Shown here: positions 15,706 to 24,130 of the stretch, in pieces
Layout: each line of letters begins with the position of its first letter
Position numbering within the stretch: the first letter of the stretch is position 1
DNA from: DASXRC01 sp036506495
Lineage (GTDB): Bacteria; Actinomycetota; Actinomycetes; Mycobacteriales; Micromonosporaceae
DNA length: 42,351 nucleotides
Assembly: GCA_036506495.1 (NCBI GenBank)
Contig: DASXRQ010000139.1
Span: forward strand, 1-42,351
Reading direction: 5' to 3'
Translations under genes and position numbers: made by a program
Notes under the pieces: model-generated
Told to the model about the DNA's origin: nothing
The model's input: only the letters and a program-made list of their open reading frames with translations
Databases searched by the model: none

Positions 15706-16599
15706 TCATCGCGGGATCAACGTCAGTATCGAAGCCTCCGGCGGGCAGGCAAATCGGATCGGGGCGGTGGGGTGGGTGCCGACTCCCGCGGAAACGTGCA
15801 GCCAGCTGGCGGTCCCGGGCCAGCGGTGCAGGCCGCTCGCCATCTCGCGGGGGAGATCGCAGTTGGTCACGAGCGCGCCGACGAACGGGACGCAGACCTG
15901 GCCGCCATGGGTGTGGCCGGCGACCAGGAGGCCGAACCCGTCCGCCGCCATCGCGTCCAGTACCCGCGACTCGGGGGAGTGGGTCAACCCGAGCGCCGCG
16001 TCGGCCGTGGGGGACACCGGGCCGGCCACCCGCTCGTACGCCTCCCGCTCAACGTGCGGATCATCGACCCCGACGAGCTCGACGAGGCGTCCGCCCGCCT
16101 TGATGGACGTACGCCTGTTGTTCAGGTCGACCCAGCCGGCCCCGGTCAGCGCCGAACGCAGGTCCTCGGTCGGCAGCTCGACCCCCTGCACGTACTCCCG
16201 GTCGCGGTCGAAGTAGCTGAACGGGTTCCTCCACACCGGCCCGCGGTAGTCGTTCGAGCCGAACACGAACGCGCCCGGGAAGTCCAGCAGCGGCCCGAGC
16301 GCCCGCAGGGTCGCGGGCACCGCATCCGGATGCGCCAGGTTGTCACCGGTCATCACGACGAGGTCGGGGTCGGTGCCGGCCAGCGCGGCGACCCAGTCCT
16401 GCTTCCGCCGCTGCCGGGGCGTCATGTGCAGGTCGGAGACGTGCAGCACGCGCAGCGGCTCGGCGTCGGCCGGCAACACCGGCACGTCCTGCCGGCGCAG
16501 CGTGAACAGGTTGCGCTCCACCAGCGAGGCGTACGCCAGCGTGGCCCCGCCGGCCGCCAGCACGCCGACGCCGAGACCGAAAACGGTGCGTCTACGCAT
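15706..16599 (-). CDS. Membrane-anchored metallophosphoesterase
   Basis: A 297-residue protein starting with a basic RRRTVFG and one helix (GLGVGVLAAGGATLAYASL), so it is anchored with the enzyme outside. All calcineurin-type motifs are present: DLH at 56-58 (HVSDLHM), GDN at 85-87, GSND at about 114-117, LTHSPE and the C-terminal GHTHGGQ. Two metal ions and phosphoester hydrolysis are expected; the substrate is unknown (nucleotides or phospholipids in relatives). ATG 16599 is used; a GTG or ATG 8-9 codons upstream is possible but no clear ribosome site helps. It is the counterpart of Rv3683 in the conserved PBP-WhiB block and is divergent from the GatB/YqeY-like gene, with only about 25 bases between the starts. 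Confidence 0.85.
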   Translation of the reverse strand: MRRRTVFGLGVGVLAAGGATLAYASLVERNLFTLRRQDVPVLPADAEPLRVLHVSDLHMTPRQRRKQDWVAALAGTDPDLVVMTGDNLAHPDAVPATLRALGPLLDFPGAFVFGSNDYRGPVWRNPFSYFDRDREYVQGVELPTEDLRSALTGAGWVDLNNRRTSIKAGGRLVELVGVDDPHVEREAYERVAGPVSPTADAALGLTHSPESRVLDAMAADGFGLLVAGHTHGGQVCVPFVGALVTNCDLPREMASGLHRWPGTASWLHVSAGVGTHPTAPIRFACPPEASILTLIPR

Positions 16600-16624
16600 G
16601 CGGATCAGGGTAGTTTCACGCACC

Positions 16625-17080
16625 ATGGGCACCCTCAAGGACCGCCTGATCGAGGACATGCACCACGCCATGAAGGCGCGCGACGAGCTGACCACCTCGA
16701 CGCTCCGCCTAGCGGTGGCCGCCGTCGGCCATGCCGAGGTCGCCGGCGCGGCCAAGCGGGAGCTCTCCGACGACGAGGTCATCGCGGTGTTGACCAAGGA
16801 AGCCAAGAAGCGCCGTGAGGCGGCCGCCGCGTTCACCGATGCCGGGCGGGCCGACCAGGCCACTCGGGAGAACGAGGAAGGCGAGCTCCTCGAGCGCTAC
16901 CTGCCCAAGCAGCTCACCGACGCGGAGCTCGCGGACGTGGTCCGGCAGGCGCTCGCCGCCGGCGACTTCAGCGCCAAGGCCCAGATGGGCCCGGCCATGA
17001 AGGCTGCTCAGGCCGCGGTGGCCGGCCGCGCCGCGGGCGCCCGGGTGGCAGCGGAGGTACGCCGACAGCTCGGCCTCTAG
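16625..17080 (+). CDS. GatB/YqeY domain protein
   Basis: A 151-residue, all-helical protein beginning GTLKDRLIEDMHHAMKARDE, with LRLAVAAVGHAEV, LTKEAKKRREAAAAF and a C-terminal domain ending RRQLGL. This is the full YqeY layout (usual length about 150). The family resembles the tail domain of GatB, the tRNA-dependent amidotransferase subunit, and may bind tRNA; no catalytic role is proven. The start is fixed by the family N-terminus, although no strong ribosome site is seen. It lies tail to tail with the PBP gene, 20 bases between stops. Confidence 0.9.
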   Translation: MGTLKDRLIEDMHHAMKARDELTTSTLRLAVAAVGHAEVAGAAKRELSDDEVIAVLTKEAKKRREAAAAFTDAGRADQATRENEEGELLERYLPKQLTDAELADVVRQALAAGDFSAKAQMGPAMKAAQAAVAGRAAGARVAAEVRRQLGL

Positions 17081-17100
17081 GCGCCGCCCTCGGCCCGCGG

Positions 17101-19566
17101 TCAGTTGATGCAGATCGGCGGGCACAGTCGGCCGTGGCCGCCACCCTTGCGCGGCGGCGGCGTCGGTGGTAAGGCGCCCTTGCCATCGCTCAGGCGGAGC
17201 ATGACGACGCCGCCCTTGATGGTGCGGCCGCTCGGCTCGGTCTCGGCGACCGTGCCGTCCGGACAGGGTGAGCCGATCTTGGTGTCGTTGACCTCGACCA
17301 CGAAGCCGGCGCGCTCCAGGATCGACCGAGCGTCGCCGACCGACTTGCAGGTCACGTCCGGGATGCTGCGCTGATCACCGCTGATCAGCTTCGCGTCGTC
17401 CGGCGGCGTGAACTGGATGCCCTTCTTCCCCTTCATCGCATCCCGGAGGGTGTACATGACGGTCGGGTTCACCTCGTCATGCGTGAAGTTGAACGTCGTC
17501 TGCGCCCAGTCGGGGTCTGCGATGATCCCAGCGACGGCGATCTGCTTCGTCATGGCGACCAGAGCCGCCGTCCTCGAGCCGTCCGTCGTGCCGGACTTGC
17601 CGGCGACCGGCTTGTTGACGATGCCCTTGGTCGCTCCCGCGGTGGCACCCTCGCACCGGCTCGTGTCCGAACGGTCGCCCACGGGGCAGCGGGCCGCGTC
17701 GATGGCCGCGCGCGCGACCTGGGTCTTGACCGCCTGGTGGCACCTGGGGTTGGCGACGTCGAGCTTCGCGCCGGTGTGGTCGACGATCTGCTGGACCGGG
17801 ATCGGCTCGCAGTACTTACCGTCGGCGGCGAGGGTCGCGTACGCGTTGGCGAGGTCCAACGGAATGGTCGACGAAACCCCGAGCGTGAACGCGCCCCAGC
17901 CGTGGGCCAGCCACGAGTCCTGCGAACGCTCGTAGTCGTTGGGGTTGTCCTTGGTGCCGTGCGCGAGGAACCGGACGCCGAGTCTCTTCGCGACGTCGAC
18001 GGCCTTCTCGGCGCCGACCCGTTCCTCGAGCGGGACGAAGAACGTGTTCACCGAGCGGCCGAACGCGCCCCACATGTTGTGGACACCGGTCATCGACTTG
18101 TTCGCGTTGACCGGGCAGTACTTGTTGGTGCCCGGACAGGCCGAGTCGCTGTCGTACTCAACGATATAGTTCGACTTGTAGACGGGTTTCGCGTTGATCG
18201 TGTACGCGAGGGGATAGCCGTTCTCCAGCGCGGCGACGAGCGTAAAGACCTTGAACGTCGAGCCCGCCTGGTACCCGGTGATGTCGCCGCCGCCGGTGAT
18301 GAGCGGGTTGGTGGTGTTCGGATAGGTACCCCGGATGCCCGCCTTGCGCTTGGCCGGGTTCGTGGCCGGGCCGTTGGCGGGGTGCGCGAGGTCGTCGAGC
18401 TTGAAGTTCCGGTTTGTGGCGATCGCCCGGACGTAGCCGGAGCCCGGCTCGACCGCGGCCACCATCAACGCGTGGGGCTCGGGTTTCTTGCTGCCCTTCA
18501 TGTACGTGGGCAGATTCTTCTCGACATTCTTCTTTGCAGCGTCCTGTGTGGCGACATCGAGCGTCGTGATGATGTTGTAGCCGCCACTCTTGAGCCGGCG
18601 TTCCCGTTCGTAGACGGTGTCGCCGAACGTCTCCTGGCTCAGCCACCAGCGGTAGAAGAAGTCGCAGAAGAAGCCCCATGAGTTCTTGATGGTCGCGACG
18701 CAGTCGTTCGGAGCCCGTTTGACCCTGATGTCGAGCGGCGTCGCCTTCGCCGCGTCGGCCTGCTGACGGGTGAGGGCCCTCGTCACCACCATCTGGTCGA
18801 GCACGTACTTGCCGCGGTCCAGCGCCCGCTTGATGCCCTGGGGGTTGTCCTTGGCGTAGTCACCGGGGAACTTCACCAGGCCGGCGAGGAACGCGGCCTC
18901 CTCCGGCTTGAGGTCTCTGGGCTGCTTTCCGAAGTACACCTGGCTCGCGGCGAAGACGCCGAACGCGCCGTTGCCGAAGAACGCGATGTTCAGGTAGCGC
19001 TCGAGAATCTCGTCCTTGCTCAGCTTCTTCTCGACCGCCATCGCGTACCGGATCTCGCGCAGCTTGCGCGCCGGGGTGTCCTCGGTCGCGGCGACGACGT
19101 CGCGCGGGTGGGTGGCGGAGTACTCGATGGCGAGCCGGACATACTGCATGGTCAGCGTGGAAGCGCCCTGCTGGGTCTCGCCGGCCTGCTTGTTGGCGAC
19201 GAACGCGCGGACGACGCCCTTGATGTCCACGCCGTTGTGCTTGAAGAAGTTCTTGTCCTCGGCCGCGATGATCGCGTCACGCATCACCTGGGGCACGTCC
19301 GCGAGCGGGATGTCGCGCCGGTTCTCGTCGTACATCATGGCTAGCAGCGTCTTGCCGTCGGACGCGTACAGGTAGCTCATCTGGGGCGACCGGGTGACGG
19401 TGAGCTCGCTGGGCAGCTTGTCGAACGTGTCGGCACCCGCCTTCGCGGCGAGGCCCGACATGGCAATCGCGGGGAAGGCGGCCGCGGCGACCACGACACC
19501 GGCTAGGAGTCCGCAAATCGTCAACGACGCGGCGTTGGTCACGACGTTGTGGTCACGCTTGCGCAT
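17101..19566 (-). CDS. ponA2: Class A penicillin-binding protein with PASTA domain (PonA2-like)
   Basis: A bifunctional peptidoglycan synthase, 821 residues. A short cytoplasmic end and one helix (about 11-36) precede the glycosyltransferase domain (about 60-240, catalytic Glu103 in IIAAEDKNFFKH, plus GASTLTMQY). The transpeptidase domain has SxxK at 436-439 (GSTFK), SVN at 505-507 and KSGT at 657-660. A single PASTA domain (about 733-796, IPDVTCKSVGDARSIL) and a Pro/Gly-rich tail with two Cys end the protein. All catalytic residues are intact. It acts at the outer face of the membrane. ATG 19566 precedes the RKRDHN basic cluster; a GTG three codons upstream is possible. It is divergent from the WhiB gene, as ponA2 is from whiB4 in mycobacteria. 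The symbol is assigned by synteny. Confidence 0.92.
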   Translation of the reverse strand: MRKRDHNVVTNAASLTICGLLAGVVVAAAAFPAIAMSGLAAKAGADTFDKLPSELTVTRSPQMSYLYASDGKTLLAMMYDENRRDIPLADVPQVMRDAIIAAEDKNFFKHNGVDIKGVVRAFVANKQAGETQQGASTLTMQYVRLAIEYSATHPRDVVAATEDTPARKLREIRYAMAVEKKLSKDEILERYLNIAFFGNGAFGVFAASQVYFGKQPRDLKPEEAAFLAGLVKFPGDYAKDNPQGIKRALDRGKYVLDQMVVTRALTRQQADAAKATPLDIRVKRAPNDCVATIKNSWGFFCDFFYRWWLSQETFGDTVYERERRLKSGGYNIITTLDVATQDAAKKNVEKNLPTYMKGSKKPEPHALMVAAVEPGSGYVRAIATNRNFKLDDLAHPANGPATNPAKRKAGIRGTYPNTTNPLITGGGDITGYQAGSTFKVFTLVAALENGYPLAYTINAKPVYKSNYIVEYDSDSACPGTNKYCPVNANKSMTGVHNMWGAFGRSVNTFFVPLEERVGAEKAVDVAKRLGVRFLAHGTKDNPNDYERSQDSWLAHGWGAFTLGVSSTIPLDLANAYATLAADGKYCEPIPVQQIVDHTGAKLDVANPRCHQAVKTQVARAAIDAARCPVGDRSDTSRCEGATAGATKGIVNKPVAGKSGTTDGSRTAALVAMTKQIAVAGIIADPDWAQTTFNFTHDEVNPTVMYTLRDAMKGKKGIQFTPPDDAKLISGDQRSIPDVTCKSVGDARSILERAGFVVEVNDTKIGSPCPDGTVAETEPSGRTIKGGVVMLRLSDGKGALPPTPPPRKGGGHGRLCPPICIN

Positions 19567-19981
19567 CCAGCTCACCGCCACAGGGTAGAGGAACCCAGCA
19601 CGATGGCGCGCGCGACGTACTTGCCCCAAGTCCTTTCGGCGCGGCCGTCGTTGTGCTAGACGCACGACACCCGGTGTGCGGTTGCTCGCTGGTTGCTACA
19701 TCACCTCCGAAGTCGAGTCTGCGTCATAGCGGCGGACGGCGAGGCGTTTCGTTCGAATCATCGGAATCGATGGCCGAGCGGGGCGCCGAGCCGGCCGCCG
19801 TGATGTTGGGCGACGGCTGGGGCGAAGGGTACGAACTATCCGGGTTTGTAGATTTAGCTGACAACGTTGCGTAATCGGTTGACTACGGAGCATGATGGTG
19901 CGGCGACTATCGCACGTCACCGCGGAGGCTTGGGGAGGAGCCCGCGGTGGCCGGGGGAAACGCTAGGGGGGACGCGAACAT
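19567..19981. other. 415-bp divergent regulatory region between PBP and WhiB genes
   Basis: No credible gene is found. Both promoters must lie here. A TTGACT occurs near 19878, and a purine-rich AGGGGGGA at about 19963-19972 is the WhiB ribosome site, but I could not find a convincing spaced -35/-10 pair. WhiB upstream regions are often long and complex, which fits the length. Confidence 0.4.
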
Positions 19982-20272
19982 ATGGGCATGATCACGGACT
20001 GGCCAAGCATGGCGGCGTGCCGGAGCGGGGACCCGGATGCGTTGTTCGTGCAGGGCGCTGAACAGAACGTGGCGAAGAGGATCTGCCGCAGCTGCCCAGT
20101 GCGGTACGAGTGCCTGGCAGACGCGCTCGACAACCGCATCGAGTTCGGGGTGTGGGGTGGCATGACGGAGCGGGAACGCCGGGCGCTGCTGCGTCGGCAC
20201 CCGCACGTTGAGAGCTGGCGGAAGATGTTCGAGGCCGCGATGCGCCAGAAGGAGCTGGTCACGACCGGCTGA
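19982..20272 (+). CDS. whiB4: WhiB-family iron-sulphur regulator (WhiB4/WblA-like)
   Basis: A 96-residue protein with the four cluster-binding Cys at 13, 35, 38 and 44 (CxxC and Cx5C spacing), the GVWGG turn at 56-60 and the basic C-terminal segment ERERRALLRRHP. This is the complete WhiB pattern: a [4Fe-4S] protein that binds sigma factor or DNA and responds to redox or nitric oxide. ATG 19982 follows AGGGGGGA; Met3 is an alternative. Position next to a ponA2-like PBP and a pair of ArsA-like ATPases makes it the ortholog of mycobacterial whiB4 and Streptomyces wblA; the symbol is by synteny. It converges with the ArsA-like gene, and the two share a terminator. Confidence 0.92.
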   Translation: MGMITDWPSMAACRSGDPDALFVQGAEQNVAKRICRSCPVRYECLADALDNRIEFGVWGGMTERERRALLRRHPHVESWRKMFEAAMRQKELVTTG

Positions 20273-20294
20273 CCTGCAGGGCAGCGTCAGCCGG
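20265..20294. terminator. Bidirectional terminator between WhiB and ArsA-like genes
   Basis: CCGGCTGAC (20265-20273) and GTCAGCCGG (20286-20294) form a perfect 9-bp stem with a 12-base loop. The stem includes both stop codons of the converging genes, which are only 14 bases apart. No T-run follows, as is common in actinomycetes. Confidence 0.65.
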
Positions 20295-21483
20295 ACGACA
20301 ACGAATCGCCGATCATCCGCAGCCCGTCGACGTCGTGGACGTCGGCGGGCTGTGCCGTGACCTCCGCGACCGCCACGGTCGGGAGCGCGTCGGTGAACCG
20401 GGCAGCCATCCGCCGCTCGCGCACCGTCTGCTGGATCAACGCGGCATGCACCCGCAGGGCGCCGGCCGTCGTCCCGTGGCCGCCGAGCTGGTCGAGGTGG
20501 GCCGCCGCGGTCAGGCTCCGCTGGGCGGGCAGCTCGGGCAGCGCGGTCCGGTGCACCCGGTTCAGCACGAGGCCCGCCAGCGGCATGCGCTCCGCGCCCA
20601 GCCGGCCGGCGAAGAACGTGGCCTCGCGGATGGCGTCGGGCTCCGGCGCGGCGACCACGAGAAACGCCGTCTCCCGGGCCTGAAGGATGCGGTACGTCTG
20701 TTCGGCACGCTGCCGGAAGTCGCCGAACATCGAGTCCAGGGCGGCCACGAAACCGGACAAATCACTCAGTAGCTGTGCGCCCAGGATCTTCTGCACGATG
20801 CGGGAGAACATCCCGAAGGACGCGGTGACGAGGTTGAACATGCTGCGCCCGCCGGCCCGCGCGGGGGCGAGGAGGAGGCGCAGCATCCTGCCGTCGAGGA
20901 ACCGGGACAGCCGTGCCGGCGCATCCAGGAAGTCCAGGGCCGAACGTGACGGCGGGGTATCGACGACGATAAGATCCCAGTCGCCGCGGGCGTGCAGCTG
21001 GCCCAGCTTCTCCATCGCCATGTACTCCTGCGTCCCCGAGAACGTCGAGCTCATCGCCTGGTAGAACGGGTTCGCGAAGATCTCGGCGGCCCGCGCGGCG
21101 TCGGTGTGGGCGAGCACGACCTCGTCGAAGGTCCGCTTCATGTCGAGCATCATGGCGTGCAGCTCGCCGCCGTTGTCCCCGGCCTCGATGCCCTTCACCT
21201 GTCGCGGTGAGTTGTCCAACTCGGTCAACCCCAGCGATTGCGCCAGCCGGCGCGCCGGGTCGATGGTCAACACGACCGTCCGCCGACCGTGCCGCTCCGC
21301 CGCGCGCAGGCCCAGCGCGGCCGCGGTGGTCGTCTTCCCCACGCCGCCGGAGCCGCAGCAGACCACGATGCGCACGCCCGGGTCGCCGAGGACCGCGTCG
21401 ACGTCCAGCCGCGGTGGGGTGGGCTCGGGCGAGGTCACGCAATCGAGCGTATCTGTCCGGTCCCGGCCGACAGGCCGGGTCAC
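20287..21483 (-). CDS. ArsA/Get3-like ATPase, second of a pair
   Basis: A 398-residue P-loop ATPase with the deviant Walker A GSGGVGKTT (about 44-52), the DPARRLAQSLGL switch I-like segment and DTPPSRSALDFLDAP for switch II. It is shorter than tandem ArsA and has a single ATPase domain; Cys residues for arsenite binding are not evident, so arsenite export is unlikely. The upstream stop and a GTG overlap as GTGA (21480-21483), giving this start by coupling; GTG 21438 is the alternative and would better fit the conserved domain. It is the ortholog of Rv3680. In mycobacteria the pair has been studied as a complex with a role in stress tolerance; the client here is unknown. Confidence 0.85.
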   Translation of the reverse strand: MTRPVGRDRTDTLDCVTSPEPTPPRLDVDAVLGDPGVRIVVCCGSGGVGKTTTAAALGLRAAERHGRRTVVLTIDPARRLAQSLGLTELDNSPRQVKGIEAGDNGGELHAMMLDMKRTFDEVVLAHTDAARAAEIFANPFYQAMSSTFSGTQEYMAMEKLGQLHARGDWDLIVVDTPPSRSALDFLDAPARLSRFLDGRMLRLLLAPARAGGRSMFNLVTASFGMFSRIVQKILGAQLLSDLSGFVAALDSMFGDFRQRAEQTYRILQARETAFLVVAAPEPDAIREATFFAGRLGAERMPLAGLVLNRVHRTALPELPAQRSLTAAAHLDQLGGHGTTAGALRVHAALIQQTVRERRMAARFTDALPTVAVAEVTAQPADVHDVDGLRMIGDSLSSG

Positions 21484-22505
21484 CTCGCAGCGCCGAGCGT
21501 GGCCGCGAGAGTCTCCAGGCCCGCGCGGGTGACGCCGTCCGGAAGGAGCGGCAGCTCGACCATTGGCCGGCCGACCTCGACCAGGTCGGCTCGCAGGGAC
21601 TCTTCGAGGGCGTTCCGAGTCAGGTGCGCCATCGCCTCGACGAGCAGGCCCGTGACGGTGTCCCGATCGGTGCTCAGCCCCGCCGCGGTCAGCCCGCGCC
21701 GGAGCTCCGCTTGAGTGATCTTGGTAGAGGGCAGCAGCCGCGGCTGGGCGGCGTTGATGATTATCTTGCCGATCGGGATGCCGAGCGCGGTGAGGTCGCC
21801 GATCGCGTCGAGCGTCTCCTGGACGGGCATCTCCTCCAGCAGCGTGACAACGTGCACGGCGGTCATCGGCGACCGCAGGAGCGCGGCCACCCCCTCGCTC
21901 TGGCTTTTGATCGGCCCCATCTTGGCGAGCCGCGCCGTCTCAGCGGTGACGTTGAGGAAGCGACCGATGCGCCCGGTCGGCGGGGCGTCGAGGATCACCG
22001 CGTGGTATGCCCGGCGCCCGTCAGCGGTCCGCGTGGTGGCCTCCTTGACCTTGCCGGTGACCAGCACGTCCCGCATGCCCGGAGCGATCGTGGTGGCGAA
22101 GTCGATGGCGCCCACCTTGCGAAGGGCCCGGCCGGCGGCACCCAGCCGGTAGAACATCGCCAGGTACTCGAGCAGCGCCTCCTCGGCGTCGACCGCGAGC
22201 GCGTACACCTCGCCGTCGCCCGCGGCGGCCGCGATCGGCCGCTCGGCGTACGGCAGGGGCGGGGTCCCGAACAGCTGGGCGATGCCTTGCCGGCCCTCGA
22301 CCTCGACCAGCAGGGTGCGCCGACCCCCGGCCGCCATGGCCAGCGCGAGCGCGGCCGCGACGGTGGTCTTGCCGGTCCCGCCCTTGCCGGTCACGACGTG
22401 TAGGCGGGACGGCCACGCGGGGTTCGCCCGTCGCTTCGCCGCGGCCCTCGCGCGCACAGCGTGATCGCCCGGTCGCACAGCTGTGAGGGTATTACGCGAG
22501 CCCAC
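21480..22505 (-). CDS. ArsA/Get3-like ATPase, first of a pair
   Basis: A 341-residue partner of the preceding entry and ortholog of Rv3679. Walker A is GKGGTGKTT (about 40-48), with LLVEVEGRQGIAQLFG after it (switch I region) and ILDAPPTGRIGRFLNV for switch II. The two proteins differ strongly outside the motifs, which suggests a heterodimer rather than a recent duplication. The start is unclear: GTG 22505 overlaps the preceding gene by 14 bases without a good ribosome site; GTG codons at about residues 10 and 17 are alternatives. Its stop overlaps the second ATPase start, so the pair is made in equal amounts. Confidence 0.85.
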   Translation of the reverse strand: MGSRNTLTAVRPGDHAVRARAAAKRRANPAWPSRLHVVTGKGGTGKTTVAAALALAMAAGGRRTLLVEVEGRQGIAQLFGTPPLPYAERPIAAAAGDGEVYALAVDAEEALLEYLAMFYRLGAAGRALRKVGAIDFATTIAPGMRDVLVTGKVKEATTRTADGRRAYHAVILDAPPTGRIGRFLNVTAETARLAKMGPIKSQSEGVAALLRSPMTAVHVVTLLEEMPVQETLDAIGDLTALGIPIGKIIINAAQPRLLPSTKITQAELRRGLTAAGLSTDRDTVTGLLVEAMAHLTRNALEESLRADLVEVGRPMVELPLLPDGVTRAGLETLAATLGAAR

Positions 22506-23124
22506 TCACGTCGCACACCCACCAGCCACTGTCATTGATGACGGTGAAGACCAGCCGTTCTTCGGCCTCCCGCTCGTCGCCGGTGGTCGCGGTGACCTTG
22601 ACCGTGACCGTCGCCCGCTTGGCGGTCTTGTCGTCGACCTTCGGCTCGTCCCAGTCGAACTGGGCGTTGGGGTAGGTGGTCGCGTACGCCTTGATCTCGT
22701 CGACCTTCTTGGTGATCTCGGCGTTGTCGCGGGCGTCCCGACAGACAAGCCGGGCGGCCTTGTCGGCGTCCTGGTCGGTGTAGACGGCCCTGAGGAAGTC
22801 GTCGACCGCCTCCGTCGGACCGGCGGCGCCGTGTCCGCGATCCACGTTGTTCAGGTATAGCCACGCGCCCAGGCCGCCGCCGCCGCACAGCAGCAGCGCG
22901 AAGCCCAGCACGATCGACGCGATCAACAGACCGCGCCGTTTGGTCGGCGCCGGGTCCGCCGAGGGCACGCCCGGAAAACCCGGCGGTGGGTACGCGGCAC
23001 CCGGTGCCGGCGGCGGATATGCGGCGCCGGGCGGGATCGGCTGCGGGACCGTCGCCGGTCCGTCGGTGGCGTACGGGTCGACCGCTTCCGGCCGCTGGGC
23101 GTCGCCGTTGGGCGGTTGGGTCAT
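22492..23124 (-). CDS. Pro-rich, single-pass membrane protein with extracytoplasmic domain
   Basis: A 210-residue protein. A cytoplasmic Pro/Ala/Tyr-rich region (1-60, repeats of the type GAAYPPP) is followed by KRR and one helix (about 65-92, LLIASIVLGFALLLC). The outer domain of about 115 residues (TEAVDDFLRAVYTDQDADKA, then FTVINDSGWWVCDVSG) resembles small NTF2-like or DUF4878-type extracytoplasmic domains, with two Cys that could pair. ATG 23124 has GGGGAG upstream. It heads the operon with the ArsA-like pair, so it may be a membrane partner of those ATPases. Function is unknown. Confidence 0.7.
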   Translation of the reverse strand: MTQPPNGDAQRPEAVDPYATDGPATVPQPIPPGAAYPPPAPGAAYPPPGFPGVPSADPAPTKRRGLLIASIVLGFALLLCGGGGLGAWLYLNNVDRGHGAAGPTEAVDDFLRAVYTDQDADKAARLVCRDARDNAEITKKVDEIKAYATTYPNAQFDWDEPKVDDKTAKRATVTVKVTATTGDEREAEERLVFTVINDSGWWVCDVSGLA

Positions 23125-23292
23125 CGCATCTCCCCGTGTGCCGGAGTCTGCCGGAGCCGTAGGTCGGCGTCGACTCGTCGCCGGACAGGGTAGCGGGGTG
23201 GCCACCTGGGCGCGCGTCCGCCGGCCGCGCCGCCCCGCCAAGCGCGCGCGTTCAGTCGCAATCGTGGTGCCTCGATGGGGGTTGAGGATTTG

Positions 23293-23964
23293 ATGTCATC
23301 CGCCGCTTCCGAACCTCTGGCAACCGAAGTCATGAAATCCGCCTTCGGCGTGGCCCTCAACGCTGGGTGTTCGCACGTCGGGGTAGGGCACCTCTTGGTT
23401 GCTTTGTTGAGCCACAGGTCGACGGCCGCGTCTCGCATCCTCGGCGACCTCGGTCTCTCCCGAGAAGGAATCGCCGAACTCTTCGAATTCGGAACCCGGA
23501 CCGCTCGGTCGGGCGGCGTGAGCGTGACTCCTGGGGTGTACGGCATTCTGGGCGTGGCACGGGGAATAGCGCTTGCCCAAGGGACGCCGGACGCAAGTGC
23601 GTCGCAACTGTTACTCGCGATGGTCTACTCCGACTCCGGCATTCTGTCGTCGTCGTTGGAGCGATTTGGGGTCGACCAGGCAGACGTCATAGCCCGGCTT
23701 GCACGCGAGGGTGTATCCGTACCGGTGAGCCCAAGTGTGACTCGACGACTGGACCCGGTAAACGGCGTCATCTTCCCGGCGGGCGATCTCAAGCGTGTGC
23801 TGGACGCGATGTTGCGCGCATTTCCTCCGGGATCGGGCGTGCGCTGGGGATGGAACAAACTCGACGACCACCGCTGCATCATCTACACGAGCGAAGTCGC
23901 GGGGACCCGGTCGATCGTGGCAGCCAACGTGGCGAACCCTGAGGCGGTCGTCTTGCTCCAATAG
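23293..23964 (+). CDS. Clp N-terminal-domain protein without ATPase
   Basis: A 223-residue protein. The first about 150 residues show the double ClpN repeat: LATEVMKSAFGVALNAG, VGVGHLLVALLSH, STAASRILGDLG, then ASQLLLAMVYSDSGILSSSL. The AAA+ domains of ClpA/B/C are absent. The last about 65 residues (FPAGDLKRVLDAMLRAF, RWGWNKLDDHRCIIYT) form a small unknown domain. Stand-alone ClpN proteins can deliver or withhold substrates from ClpC, or act in stress responses; which applies here is not visible. ATG 23293 is preferred because GAGGA lies 5 bases upstream; ATG 23275 would add six residues. Its presence inside the conserved ArsA-RidA interval is not the usual order, so it is probably an insertion. 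Confidence 0.7.
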   Translation: MSSAASEPLATEVMKSAFGVALNAGCSHVGVGHLLVALLSHRSTAASRILGDLGLSREGIAELFEFGTRTARSGGVSVTPGVYGILGVARGIALAQGTPDASASQLLLAMVYSDSGILSSSLERFGVDQADVIARLAREGVSVPVSPSVTRRLDPVNGVIFPAGDLKRVLDAMLRAFPPGSGVRWGWNKLDDHRCIIYTSEVAGTRSIVAANVANPEAVVLLQ

Positions 23965-23978
23965 CGCAGCGAGGTGTC

Positions 23979-23992
23979 CGGTGGGCCCACCG
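23979..23992. repeat. 14-bp perfect palindrome after the ClpN-like gene
   Basis: CGGTGGGCCCACCG equals its own reverse complement. It starts 15 bases after the stop codon and could serve as a weak terminator stem or a protein-binding dyad. No T-run follows. Confidence 0.5.
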
Positions 23993-23998
23993 AGAGAT

Positions 23999-24053
23999 GA
24001 TCATGGCGTTTCCGTTCGACACGCTCGGCGAGTTTGGCGGAAACGCCATGATC
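23999..24053. repeat. 16-bp inverted repeat with 23-base loop
   Basis: GATCATGGCGTTTCCG (23999-24014) and CGGAAACGCCATGATC (24038-24053) match perfectly. The loop itself holds CTCG-G-CGAG, so the whole can form a branched hairpin. It lies between the ClpN-like gene and the small DUF4177-like gene. The form suggests a dispersed intergenic repeat (REP-like) or a strong terminator. Confidence 0.7.
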
Positions 24054-24130
24054 GTCACGAAGGGACCTTGCCGGGCCAGGCATCATGCGCCCGCCGGCCG
24101 CGCCCGCCCGCCAGGCGCTAGGGTGCCGAC

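Noticed and set aside
19653..19874. 73-codon frame between PBP and WhiB genes
   Set aside because: No ribosome site and odd composition; the region is better explained as a long divergent promoter.
20287..22505. Arsenite resistance operon
   Set aside because: The ATPases are ArsA-like in fold, but no ArsB, ArsR or ArsC gene or Cys metal site is present; the context is the WhiB4-PonA2 block.
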